Below, piece after piece: positions 35,196 through 42,667 of a stretch of 64,000 nucleotides of DNA; within the stretch, counting starts at the first letter, position 1; every line of letters begins with the position of its first letter. Location: positions 1,488,001 through 1,552,000 of the forward strand of contig NZ_LT629791.1 in assembly GCF_900105925.1 (NCBI RefSeq), read 5' to 3'. Position numbers and translations under genes: made by a program. Under the pieces are notes generated by a model. That model had not been told where the DNA came from. It made no database searches and saw nothing but the letters and a program-made list of their open reading frames with translations. This stretch comes from Jiangella alkaliphila. Its GTDB lineage: Bacteria > Actinomycetota > Actinomycetes > Jiangellales > Jiangellaceae.

Positions 35196-36233
35196 ATGGC
35201 GATCTTCCGCCGCAAGACCAAGGTGCCGGACGACCCCCGGCCGGCGATCGCCCAGTTCTGGGCATGGTGGTCCGAGCATCGCGACGACGTCATCGCGGCG
35301 TTCGACGAGAAGCGCTCCGACGACCTCATCGAGCTGCTCCGCCCGCCGGTCGCCGCCATCGACCCGTCCCTCAACTGGGAGCTGTCGCCGAGCTCGGCGA
35401 AGGCGTTCATGTTGGTGGTCTCCAGCGGCGGCAAGGCCGAGCTGCGCGGGCTGGCCGAGCGCTGGGTGCTGGCGGCGCCCGACGACCCCGACGTCGAGTT
35501 CGCGCCGGTGCGGCGGGCCGACCCGGCCCTGTTCGACTCCGTCGTCATGAAGGTCGACGACTACGACATCGACCTGCGCGAGCTGGTGGCCGGCACCCGC
35601 GTCGACCCGCAGCGCAGCCGGCTCGACGTCGTCATCCACCACCCGCTGTTCCCGCTGCTGGACAAGGAGCACCGGCTCTCGGTCGCGTTCCACGGCCTCG
35701 ACGCCGCGCTCGGCGAGGACGAGGCGGAGCGGTGGATCGGCGAGGTCGAGGTCTCCGCCGACCCGCCGATGGACGCCATCGCGGTGTCGATGCTGGGGAC
35801 GGTCGTCGACCAGCTGCGCCCGTCCGACGACGTCTGGGCGCTGCTGCGCGGCAGCGGGCGCAAGGGCCCCATCGTCGCGCTGGTGCGCCGTCCGCTCGAC
35901 CGCGTGGAGCGGCCGCTGGCCGACACCCACGTCGCGATCGTGCTCGACTACTCGCCCGGCCCCGACGGCATGCCGCCGCAGGAGGGGCTGCTCGACGACG
36001 CCGAGCGGCTGGTCGAGCGGGTCATCACCGAGCTCGGCGGCGAGGGGCCGCAGGTCGTGCACGTCGGCCGGGTCACCGGCGAGGGCAAGATCATCGTGCA
36101 CCTCTACGTCGACGGGCTCGAGATCGACCCCGCGCCGGTCGGCGCGGTGCTGCAGCAGTGGACGCACGGCACCGCCGCCGTCCAGAGCCGGCCCGACCCC
36201 GGCTGGAAGGCCGTCGCGCCGCTGCTGCGCTGA
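35196..36233 (+). CDS. conserved hypothetical protein, possible DUF695-like C-terminus
   Basis: 345 residues, soluble. It begins MAIFRRKTK, then FWAWWSEHRDDVIAAFDEKR near residue 20. The middle has paired acidic strands (VMKVDDYDIDLRELVAG). The last 110 residues (VAIVLDYSPGPDGMPPQEGL, LVERVITELGGEGPQVVHVG, KIIVHLYVDG) look like the DUF695 fold. No catalytic motif stands out. It is separated by about 140 bp from the exporter downstream. Confidence 0.6.
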   Translation: MAIFRRKTKVPDDPRPAIAQFWAWWSEHRDDVIAAFDEKRSDDLIELLRPPVAAIDPSLNWELSPSSAKAFMLVVSSGGKAELRGLAERWVLAAPDDPDVEFAPVRRADPALFDSVVMKVDDYDIDLRELVAGTRVDPQRSRLDVVIHHPLFPLLDKEHRLSVAFHGLDAALGEDEAERWIGEVEVSADPPMDAIAVSMLGTVVDQLRPSDDVWALLRGSGRKGPIVALVRRPLDRVERPLADTHVAIVLDYSPGPDGMPPQEGLLDDAERLVERVITELGGEGPQVVHVGRVTGEGKIIVHLYVDGLEIDPAPVGAVLQQWTHGTAAVQSRPDPGWKAVAPLLR

Positions 36234-36376
36234 CGCTGGGGCTGTACGCCGCGTCACAGAAAACGCACTGTCGGAATGTCAGGCGCCTCTGGCACAGTTG
36301 TGCATGTCGGTGTCCGCGCCGCAGCAGTCGCGCGCCGTATCCCCCTTTGCGTTCTACCTCTGGAAGAGGCTTGCCC

Positions 36377-37825
36377 TTGTCTGCGCGCACCAGCGCCGTG
36401 CCGGACGCCGACGGCGCCACCGGCCTGTCCCGCGGCACGATGATCCGCCGGATCCTCGTGCTCGGAGCGCTCACCGCACTCGGACCGCTGACCATCGACC
36501 TCTACCTCCCCGCGTTCCCCGACATCGCGGGCGACCTGAGCGCCACCGAGGCCCAGGTCCAGCTCACGCTCACCGGAACGCTGCTCGGGTTCGCCGTCGG
36601 CCAGCTCATCCTCGGGCCGTGGTCCGACGCCGTCGGCCGCCGCCGTCCGCTCATCGCCGCCACCCTGACGCACGTCGTGGCGTCGCTGCTGTGCGCCGTC
36701 GCACCCTCCATCGAGGTGCTCGGCGTCTTCCGCGTCCTGCAGGGCATGGCGGCCGCGGCCGGCGCCGTCGTGTCGATGGCCGTCGTCCGCGACCTCTACA
36801 CCGGGATGCCGGCCATCCGGCTGCTGTCGCGGCTGATGCTGGTCACCGGCGTCGCGCCGGTGCTGGCGCCGACGCTCGGCGGCCAGGTGCTGCAGTTCAC
36901 CGACTGGCGCGGCGTCTTCTGGGTGCTCGCCGCTCTCGGCCTGGGTCTGGTCGCCGTCGTCGTGTTCGGCCTGCAGGAGACGCTGCCCGAGGAGCGGCGC
37001 CGCTCCGGCGGAGTGTCCGACACCCTGCGCACGTACGGCTCGATCCTGCGTGAGCGCACGTTCGTCGGCCTCATGCTGACCGGCGGGCTGATGATGGCGT
37101 CGCTGTTCGGCTACATCGCCGGCTCGTCGTTCGTGTTCCAGGACGTCTTCGGGCTGTCCGAGCAGGCCTACGGCATCGTGTTCGGCATCAACTCGCTCGG
37201 CCTGATCGTCGCGACGCAGCTGAACGCCCGGCTGGTCCGCCGGGTCCGGCCACAGTGGATCGTGGCCGGCGCGCTGGTCGTCGCCTCCGTGGCGGCCGCG
37301 CTGATGGTGGCGTTCGCGGTCAGCGGGCTGCTGGGCATCTGGGGCATCGCGGTGCCGCTGTTCGTCATCCTCACCACGGTCGGCTTCACCATGCCGAACA
37401 TCCCGGTGCTGGCGCTGGCCGGCCACAGCCGGTCGGCGGGGACCGCGGCCGCGCTGCTCGGCGCCATGAACTTCGCCGTCGGTGCGGTCAGCGCACCGCT
37501 GGTCGGGGCGTTCGGCACCGGTTCCGCGGTGCCGATGGCGGCCGTCATGTTCGCGATGTCCGTGCTCGCCGTCGGCGCGATGTTCGTCGTCGCCCGGCCG
37601 AAGCACATCTCCGGCCTCGAACCCGACCCGCCGATCACCGGCGAGACCCCGCCGCCCGTCGTCGAGGCGCACGTCGCGCCCGAGACGGCTGCTCCCGGGC
37701 GCCGGCGCCGGCTCGCGCCCGGCCGGCACCGTCCGGCCGTCGGGCACGACACCGTGCCCGGAGCCGCCCGGCCGGCCACCCTCATGGGCGCCCGGCGGGC
37801 GCGGCGGCAGCGCTCCCGGTCCTGA
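36377..37825 (+). CDS. MFS multidrug exporter, Bcr/CflA family
   Basis: 482 residues from a TTG at 36377 with GAAGAGG 7 bp upstream; a GTG at 36398 or the ATG at 36440 are alternatives. Twelve membrane helices are predicted. The Bcr/CflA N-terminal motif LTALGPLTIDLYLPAFPDIA, the A-like motif GPWSDAVGRRRPL and the antiporter motif VLQGMAAAAGAVVSMAVVRD are present. The last 75 residues are a basic, proline-rich cytoplasmic tail, which is longer than usual. A proton-driven drug exporter is likely; substrate unknown. Confidence 0.88.
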   Translation: MSARTSAVPDADGATGLSRGTMIRRILVLGALTALGPLTIDLYLPAFPDIAGDLSATEAQVQLTLTGTLLGFAVGQLILGPWSDAVGRRRPLIAATLTHVVASLLCAVAPSIEVLGVFRVLQGMAAAAGAVVSMAVVRDLYTGMPAIRLLSRLMLVTGVAPVLAPTLGGQVLQFTDWRGVFWVLAALGLGLVAVVVFGLQETLPEERRRSGGVSDTLRTYGSILRERTFVGLMLTGGLMMASLFGYIAGSSFVFQDVFGLSEQAYGIVFGINSLGLIVATQLNARLVRRVRPQWIVAGALVVASVAAALMVAFAVSGLLGIWGIAVPLFVILTTVGFTMPNIPVLALAGHSRSAGTAAALLGAMNFAVGAVSAPLVGAFGTGSAVPMAAVMFAMSVLAVGAMFVVARPKHISGLEPDPPITGETPPPVVEAHVAPETAAPGRRRRLAPGRHRPAVGHDTVPGAARPATLMGARRARRQRSRS

Positions 37826-37838
37826 GCACTCAGCCCGG

Positions 37839-38861
37839 TCAGCCGAACAGGATGCTGGCCGGGCTCGGCGTGCTCAGCACGTGTCCGGTCGGCTCCGGCA
37901 CCCCGGTGCGCTCGTCGACGCGGAACGACACCAGCTGGTCGGAGAACTGGTTCGCGACGTACAGGTATCGGCCGTCCGGGTCCAGCTCCAGGTCGCGCGG
38001 GTGACTGCCGCCGCACGGCACGGTCGCGACCAGCGCGACGTCCGGACCGTCGACGGACAGCACGGCGATGTCGTCGACGAACCGGTTGGCCACGTACAGG
38101 AACCGGCCGTCGGCGCCGAGCCGGATGGCCGACGGGTAGCTCGGCCCGCGCCCGTCGTCGACGTGCGTCGCGACGTCGGTGATCACCTCCGGCGTATCCA
38201 GGTCGATGACCGTGACGGTCGAGGCCAGCTCGGTGACGACGTACGCGTACCGGTCGCGGACCACCAGGTGCCGCGGCCCGGAGCCGGGCGCGACCGCGAT
38301 CTCGTCCGCGAGCGACAGCCGGCCGGTGGCGTCGTCGAGGACGTACCGGTAGACGGTGTCGGTGCCGAGGTCGGCGGCCAGGACGTGGCCGCGGACCGGG
38401 TCGGTGACGATCATGTGCGCGTGTGGGCCGCCCTGCCGCTGCTGGTCGGGGCCGCTGCCCTCGTGCTGGACGACGTGCGTCGCCTCGCCCAGCGCCCCGT
38501 CGGCGCCGATCGGGTGCACGCTCAGCGAGCCGGACCCGTAGTCGGCCGTCAGCAGGAACCGTCCGCTCGGATGCAGGGAGAGATGGCACGGCCCGTCGCC
38601 GCCGGTCGAGCGCGGTTCGCTCAGCGGCCGCGGCACCGCGCCGTCGACCGCCCAGGCGCTGACGGCGCCGGCACCGACCTCGTGGATCGCGTAGAGCACC
38701 CGGCCGTCCCGCGACAACGCCAGGTACATGGGGTTGCCGACACCGCTGAGCGCGGGCTCGCCGACCGGCGTCACCACGCCCTTCTCGATGTCGGCGACGG
38801 TGATGCCGGACGCCGGACCGCCCTGGCCGCCCGAGGTGGCGGCCCCGATGAATGCGCGCAT
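37839..38861 (-). CDS. lactonase family protein (6-phosphogluconolactonase type, YbhE-like)
   Basis: 340 residues forming a seven-blade propeller. Repeated blade motifs are LSRDGRVLYAIHEVG, LHPSGRFLLTADYGSGSLSV, HAHMIVTDPVRGHVLAADLG, LGADGRFLYVANRFVDDIAV and LDPDGRYLYVANQFSDQLVS. The family includes cycloisomerases and the YbhE type of 6-phosphogluconolactonase. No pentose-phosphate gene is next to it, so the substrate is uncertain. It ends 13 bp from the convergent exporter stop. Confidence 0.82.
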   Translation of the reverse strand: MRAFIGAATSGGQGGPASGITVADIEKGVVTPVGEPALSGVGNPMYLALSRDGRVLYAIHEVGAGAVSAWAVDGAVPRPLSEPRSTGGDGPCHLSLHPSGRFLLTADYGSGSLSVHPIGADGALGEATHVVQHEGSGPDQQRQGGPHAHMIVTDPVRGHVLAADLGTDTVYRYVLDDATGRLSLADEIAVAPGSGPRHLVVRDRYAYVVTELASTVTVIDLDTPEVITDVATHVDDGRGPSYPSAIRLGADGRFLYVANRFVDDIAVLSVDGPDVALVATVPCGGSHPRDLELDPDGRYLYVANQFSDQLVSFRVDERTGVPEPTGHVLSTPSPASILFG

Positions 38862-38903
38862 CGGCCCATCATCCCGGAGCGCCGCCCGGGCGCCGGCCCG
38901 GGG

Positions 38904-40268
38904 TCAGGCGCCGGCGGTCGGCGGCTCGGCCTGCTGCGGCAGTGCCCGCCGTACCGGCATCGTGGGCGCACCGGCTCCGTTGAGGCGGACGGTGTTGCGG
39001 CCGCCGTTCTTGGCCGCGTACAGCGCGGTGTCGGCCGCCAGCAGCAATTCGTCGAGGCTGCTGATGCCCTCGGCCGGGAAGATCGCCCCGCCGACCGACG
39101 CGGTGATGGTGACGACGTCGGCCGAGTCGTCGTTCCCGGGCGGGTCGAGCACCACCGACTGGATGCGGCGGCGGATGCGCTCGGCCACGCGCTGGACGTT
39201 GTGCTCGTTGCCGACCTCGGGCAACGCGATGACGAACTCCTCGCCGCCCCACCGGCCGCAGGCGTCCTCGTCGCGCACCTCGGCGAGCAGCTCCTTGGCC
39301 ACGGACCGCAGGACGCGGTCGCCGAACGGATGACCGTAGGTGTCGTTGATCGCCTTGAAGTGGTCGAGGTCGACGATCAGCAGGCCCATCGTCCGGCCCC
39401 GGTTGCGGGACTGGGTGAACGCCTGCTCGGCGTACTCGTGCCACCACTTCGCCGTGGTGAGGCCGGTCTTGGCGTCGAACCGGGACGCCTGTTGGTACTG
39501 GTGCACGAGCAGGCCACGGTGCAGCGCGACCATCGCGACGACGACGCCCGGCAGCACGAACGGGTTGTTCACGACGACGGCGGCGGTGACGAGACCGAGG
39601 CCGAGGGCGCCCGCCTCGAGGACCTGTTCGCCGATGTTCGAGAAGAGGTCCCGCGCCCGGGCGGTCGGGCTGGCCAGCGCGATGGCGACCAGGACCAGGC
39701 CGAGGTTGATGGCCCACCGGAGGACGCCGGCGGCGGCGATGACGCCGAACTCGGCCAGCCCTTCCATGCTCGCCGCGCCCGGAGCGCCGGGGTAGCTCGC
39801 CATGCCGACCTCGAGGACGACGACGGCCGCCTGGGTTCCGCACAGCACGGTGGCGCAGGAGAACACCCAGCGGTGCGGCAGCCCGGGTCGCGCGTGTGGC
39901 TTGATGCGCCACCAGGCGAGGGTGTACGTCAGCACGACCATCAGCGAGGCGAGCAGCGGCGGCAGCACGATGACGGCGGCGAAACTCCACACGGACTTCG
40001 TGTCGATGTAACCCGATGTCGGACTTCGCCAATATTCCCGTTTACGCTCGATATGCCGCGTCAGCTCGATAGCGATCCAGGAGCAGCCCAACAGCACGCC
40101 GAACCGAACGAGGTCGCGGTCGTCGATCGGCACGAGCGTGGCCGTCGCTGAGCTCGCGAGGACCGAGGCCGCCACGATCACGACGATCAGGACGACGAGA
40201 GGCCTCGGCAGCTGCCACAGCGACCAGCTGCGACACCATCGCCAGAGTCTTCGAGTCAAGCCGTGCAC
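38904..40268 (-). CDS. membrane-bound diguanylate cyclase (GGDEF)
   Basis: 454 residues from a GTG at 40268. Six to eight membrane helices fill residues 20-250 in a MASE-like sensor region. The GGDEF domain follows: DAKTGLTTAKWWHEY, LLIVDLDHFKAINDTYGHPF, and the active site GRWGGEEF. An RDED lies five residues before the signature, matching the RxxD inhibitory I-site. It should make c-di-GMP from GTP with product inhibition. It starts 152 bp from the first unit of the micro-ORF array and points away from it. Confidence 0.9.
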   Translation of the reverse strand: MHGLTRRLWRWCRSWSLWQLPRPLVVLIVVIVAASVLASSATATLVPIDDRDLVRFGVLLGCSWIAIELTRHIERKREYWRSPTSGYIDTKSVWSFAAVIVLPPLLASLMVVLTYTLAWWRIKPHARPGLPHRWVFSCATVLCGTQAAVVVLEVGMASYPGAPGAASMEGLAEFGVIAAAGVLRWAINLGLVLVAIALASPTARARDLFSNIGEQVLEAGALGLGLVTAAVVVNNPFVLPGVVVAMVALHRGLLVHQYQQASRFDAKTGLTTAKWWHEYAEQAFTQSRNRGRTMGLLIVDLDHFKAINDTYGHPFGDRVLRSVAKELLAEVRDEDACGRWGGEEFVIALPEVGNEHNVQRVAERIRRRIQSVVLDPPGNDDSADVVTITASVGGAIFPAEGISSLDELLLAADTALYAAKNGGRNTVRLNGAGAPTMPVRRALPQQAEPPTAGA

Positions 40269-40420
40269 CCGCCCTTAGCTGTGCAGACTGCCGTACTTGC
40301 TGATCTTGCGCCACATCCTAACCCGAAGTGTCCACATCTGTCCCAACCCGGATGGGGACAATGAATCCGAAGTGGGACGATCCGGTTGGTTCTCGCGGCA
40401 CGAGTGGAGGGACGGTTTCG

Positions 40421-40444
40421 ATGCGTGACACGACGTGGCGTTGA
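40421..40444 (+). CDS. micro-ORF 1, heptapeptide MRDTTWR
   Basis: The only variant peptide: the last codon is CGT (Arg) where the others have AGC (Ser), and the second Thr is ACG. GGAGG at 40406-40410. It is also in frame with upstream ATGs at 40352 and 40361, so unit 1 could be the tail of a 27-30 residue peptide. Confidence 0.55.
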   Translation: MRDTTWR

Positions 40445-40490
40445 GCTGCTGGTGATGGCCGAGACGAGGCCCGGGAAGGAGGCGGTTGAG

Positions 40491-40514
40491 ATGCGCGACA
40501 CGACCTGGAGCTGA
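40491..40514 (+). CDS. micro-ORF 2, heptapeptide MRDTTWS
   Basis: AAGGAGG at 40476-40482, 8-nt spacer, ATG start. Arg is CGC, not CGT. The spacer sequence before it is unlike those of units 4-12. Confidence 0.6.
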   Translation: MRDTTWS

Positions 40515-40564
40515 AGTAGCCCCCGTGATCGAGGAGACGAGCTGTGGGAATGGAGGCGATCGCG

Positions 40565-40588
40565 GTGCGCGACACGACGTGGAGCTGA
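40565..40588 (+). CDS. micro-ORF 3, heptapeptide MRDTTWS, GTG start
   Basis: GGAGG at 40552-40556, 8-nt spacer, GTG start. Synonymous changes: Arg CGC and second Thr ACG. The swap of one bacterial start codon for another is strong support for translation. Confidence 0.62.
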   Translation: MRDTTWS

Positions 40589-40642
40589 AGCGGACCCGAC
40601 CTGGTGACGGAGGTGCCTAGGTGCTGGAAGGAGGGACTCGCG

Positions 40643-40666
40643 ATGCGTGACACGACCTGGAGCTGA
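40643..40666 (+). CDS. micro-ORF 4, heptapeptide MRDTTWS
   Basis: AAGGAGG at 40628-40634 and 8-nt spacer GACTCGCG, the form shared by units 4-8 and 10-12. Followed by the AGCGGACCCGACCTG-type spacer. Confidence 0.6.
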   Translation: MRDTTWS

Positions 40667-40720
40667 AGCGGACCCGACCTGATGACGGACGTACCGAGGT
40701 GCCGGAAGGAGGGACTCGCG

Positions 40721-40744
40721 ATGCGTGACACGACCTGGAGCTGA
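40721..40744 (+). CDS. micro-ORF 5, heptapeptide MRDTTWS
   Basis: First unit of the first four-unit block. Same ribosome-binding site and spacer as unit 4, followed by a type-A spacer (CCCGGAGCCCGTGGACCAG...). Confidence 0.6.
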   Translation: MRDTTWS

Positions 40745-40798
40745 CCCGGAGCCCGTGGACCAGATGACGACGAGCAGGTGTGGAAGGAGGGACTCGCG

Positions 40799-40822
40799 AT
40801 GCGTGACACGACCTGGAGCTGA
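40799..40822 (+). CDS. micro-ORF 6, heptapeptide MRDTTWS
   Basis: Second unit of block one; 78-bp period and identical sequence to unit 5, followed by a type-A spacer. Confidence 0.6.
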   Translation: MRDTTWS

Positions 40823-40876
40823 CCCGGAGCCCGTGGACCAGATGACGACGAGCAGGTGTGGAAGGAGGGACTCGCG

Positions 40877-40900
40877 ATGCGTGACACGACCTGGAGCTGA
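40877..40900 (+). CDS. micro-ORF 7, heptapeptide MRDTTWS
   Basis: Third unit of block one; identical to units 5 and 6, followed by a type-A spacer. Confidence 0.6.
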   Translation: MRDTTWS

Positions 40901-40954
40901 CCCGGAGCCCGTGGACCAGATGACGACGAGCAGGTGTGGAAGGAGGGACTCGCG

Positions 40955-40978
40955 ATGCGTGACACGACCTGGAGCTGA
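40955..40978 (+). CDS. micro-ORF 8, heptapeptide MRDTTWS
   Basis: Fourth unit of block one, followed by a type-B spacer (CGTGATCCCGGATGGACGAG...) that makes the period 79 bp and shifts every long frame across the array. Confidence 0.6.
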   Translation: MRDTTWS

Positions 40979-41033
40979 CGTGATCCCGGATGGACGAGGC
41001 GACGACGAGCAGGTGTGGGAGGAGGGACTCGCG

Positions 41034-41057
41034 ATGCGTGACACGACCTGGAGCTGA
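41034..41057 (+). CDS. micro-ORF 9, heptapeptide MRDTTWS
   Basis: First unit of block two. The ribosome-binding site reads GGGAGGAGG, 8 nt before the ATG; a type-A spacer follows. Confidence 0.6.
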   Translation: MRDTTWS

Positions 41058-41111
41058 CCCGGAGCCCGTGGACCAGATGACGACGAGCAGGTGTGGAAGG
41101 AGGGACTCGCG

Positions 41112-41135
41112 ATGCGTGACACGACCTGGAGCTGA
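41112..41135 (+). CDS. micro-ORF 10, heptapeptide MRDTTWS
   Basis: Second unit of block two, identical to unit 6, followed by a type-A spacer. Confidence 0.6.
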   Translation: MRDTTWS

Positions 41136-41189
41136 CCCGGAGCCCGTGGACCAGATGACGACGAGCAGGTGTGGAAGGAGGGACTCGCG

Positions 41190-41213
41190 ATGCGTGACAC
41201 GACCTGGAGCTGA
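41190..41213 (+). CDS. micro-ORF 11, heptapeptide MRDTTWS
   Basis: Third unit of block two, identical to unit 7, followed by a type-A spacer. Confidence 0.6.
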   Translation: MRDTTWS

Positions 41214-41267
41214 CCCGGAGCCCGTGGACCAGATGACGACGAGCAGGTGTGGAAGGAGGGACTCGCG

Positions 41268-41291
41268 ATGCGCGACACGACCTGGAGCTGA
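41268..41291 (+). CDS. micro-ORF 12, heptapeptide MRDTTWS
   Basis: Fourth unit of block two. It has the synonymous Arg codon CGC and is followed by a type-B spacer, giving an 81-bp step to the last unit. Confidence 0.6.
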   Translation: MRDTTWS

Positions 41292-41348
41292 CGTGATCCC
41301 GGATGGACGAGGCGACGACGAGCAGATGTGGGAAGGGAGGCGGTTGCG

Positions 41349-41372
41349 GTGCGTGACACGACCTGGAGCTGA
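41349..41372 (+). CDS. micro-ORF 13, heptapeptide MRDTTWS, GTG start
   Basis: Last unit. GGGAGG at 41335-41340, 8-nt spacer CGGTTGCG like that of unit 2, GTG start. After the stop there is no further unit; the convergent MFS gene ends 50 bp on. Confidence 0.62.
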   Translation: MRDTTWS

Positions 41373-41422
41373 CGCGACGCCGGGTGCCGGTTCGACCGAG
41401 CGCGCCCGGTGAGCTGGTGTCG

Positions 41423-42667
41423 TCATTGGTTCGGTCCTGGTGCGTGGTGGTGCGCGTGGGCAGGCCCCATGCGGGCCCATCGCACGGCTGCGGTGGTCGC
41501 GACCAGCGTGCCCAGGACCGCTGCAACGGCGATCACCGTCGACGGTGGGACGAGTTGGGCGAAGAGACCTGCTACGACGATGGCGAAGCCTTGCGCCGCA
41601 CGCAGCGCGGCGATGGCCAGGCCGACGGCCTGGCCACGCAGATGCGGCGGCACCGCCTCGACGTAGGTGGCTTGAGTGATCATGTCGTGCGCGGAGAACA
41701 CTCCGCTGAGCGTCCACAGCACCACCGAGGCGGCCAGGACTGGTGTCCACGGGGTCGGGATGAGGATCGCGCTGCTCGCGACGGCGAGCGGGCCCATGAG
41801 CGCGAGTCTGCGGTCCGGCCGCACCCGTCGTAGGAGGAGCATGCCCAGGAACGTGCCAACGGGATTGGCCGCGAGCAGCCAGCCGACCGCCGCGGCGTCG
41901 GAGCCGAGCTCGGCGGCGTACGGAACGGCGAGACCCTCGGGCACGACATAGAAACCGGAGCAACAGGCGATCGCGAGCAGCGTGAGCAGTCGCGAGTCGC
42001 GTGCCACGACCTGCCAGCCGGCCCGGATGGTCGCCCACTGGCCGGGACGCTCCGCGCGGTCATTCTCCGCGGGAGGAGTCGGCCGGTGCGGCCGCATGCC
42101 CCGCGCGATCAGCACGGCAGATACGGCGAACGTCACGGCGTTGATAAGCAGCGCCGCGTGCACGCCCAGTTCGGCCACCAGCGCCGCGCCGGCGCCGAAC
42201 CCGACGACGAGGGCGGCCTGGTACGTCATCGAGATGATCCCCAGCCCCAGCATCAGCCGGTCGCCTTGCAGGAGGTCGGGCAGCGCGGCCTGGCGCGCGG
42301 CCGAGAACGGCGCCGCCAGCAGTTGCACGACGGCCAGCAGGCAGATCTGGCCGGCCAGCGGCACGCCGGGCACCGCCATCACGGCCACCAGCAGCGCCCG
42401 GGCGAGGTCGGTCGCCACCATGACGTCGCGGCGCGAGAACCGATCGGCCAGCCCGGCCAGTGCGGCGCCGCCGACGAGGTCGGGGATGTACGTCAGCGCG
42501 TAGGTGAGCGCGGCCAGCCCGGCGGACTCCGTCCGATCGAACACCAGGAGCGTGAGCGCCACGCGGGCGAACTGGTCGCCGATCACGGAGAGTAGGTGCG
42601 CCAGCCACAGCCAGCGGAACTCCGTCGCGGCGAAGACGTCACGGTAGGAAGCCGGGGATCCAGACAT
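41423..42667 (-). CDS. MFS transporter (MFS_3/enterobactin-exporter-like)
   Basis: 414 residues with twelve predicted helices. The N-terminus VFAATEFRWLWLAHLLSVIG and DQFARVALTLLVFDRT, then LAGLADRFSRRDVMVATDLA near residue 75, are typical of actinobacterial MFS_3 exporters. The C-terminus is His-rich (HAHHHAPGPNQ). Transporters of this group export siderophores, peptides or drugs. It ends 50 bp from the last micro-ORF, convergent with the array, so it is a possible exporter of the array peptide, but the opposite strand argues against simple co-expression. Confidence 0.85.
   Translation of the reverse strand: MSGSPASYRDVFAATEFRWLWLAHLLSVIGDQFARVALTLLVFDRTESAGLAALTYALTYIPDLVGGAALAGLADRFSRRDVMVATDLARALLVAVMAVPGVPLAGQICLLAVVQLLAAPFSAARQAALPDLLQGDRLMLGLGIISMTYQAALVVGFGAGAALVAELGVHAALLINAVTFAVSAVLIARGMRPHRPTPPAENDRAERPGQWATIRAGWQVVARDSRLLTLLAIACCSGFYVVPEGLAVPYAAELGSDAAAVGWLLAANPVGTFLGMLLLRRVRPDRRLALMGPLAVASSAILIPTPWTPVLAASVVLWTLSGVFSAHDMITQATYVEAVPPHLRGQAVGLAIAALRAAQGFAIVVAGLFAQLVPPSTVIAVAAVLGTLVATTAAVRWARMGPAHAHHHAPGPNQ

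Larger units (their letters stand above)
40406..41372 (+). repeat. tandem array of 13 Shine-Dalgarno/micro-ORF units
   Basis: Thirteen units have start-to-start distances 70, 74, 78, 78, 78, 78, 78, 79, 78, 78, 78 and 81 bp. Each has a GGAGG-type ribosome-binding site 8 nt (10 nt in unit 1) before a complete 24-nt frame. The frame encodes MRDTTWS in twelve units and MRDTTWR in the first. Spacers fall into several unrelated types, but the frame is kept, varying only at the start codon (ATG/GTG), Arg CGT/CGC, second Thr ACC/ACG and the last codon of unit 1. Units 5-8 and 9-12 repeat as a four-unit block (A-A-A-B). Confidence 0.9.

Noticed and set aside
40406-41372. CRISPR-like look (short conserved block with regular spacing)
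   Set aside because: Spacers are repeated among units and not unique, the conserved block is not palindromic, spacing varies from 70 to 81 bp, and there are no cas genes.
40256-42038. Long repetitive open frames across the micro-ORF array on both strands (for example 367, 402 and 473 codons on the minus strand, 110 and 140 on the plus strand)
   Set aside because: They are open because the 78-bp unit is a multiple of three and lacks stops in those frames. Units of 70, 74 and 79 bp shift them, they lack ribosome-binding sites, and one would run into the MFS gene. The SD/start/stop pattern of the micro-ORFs explains the conservation better.
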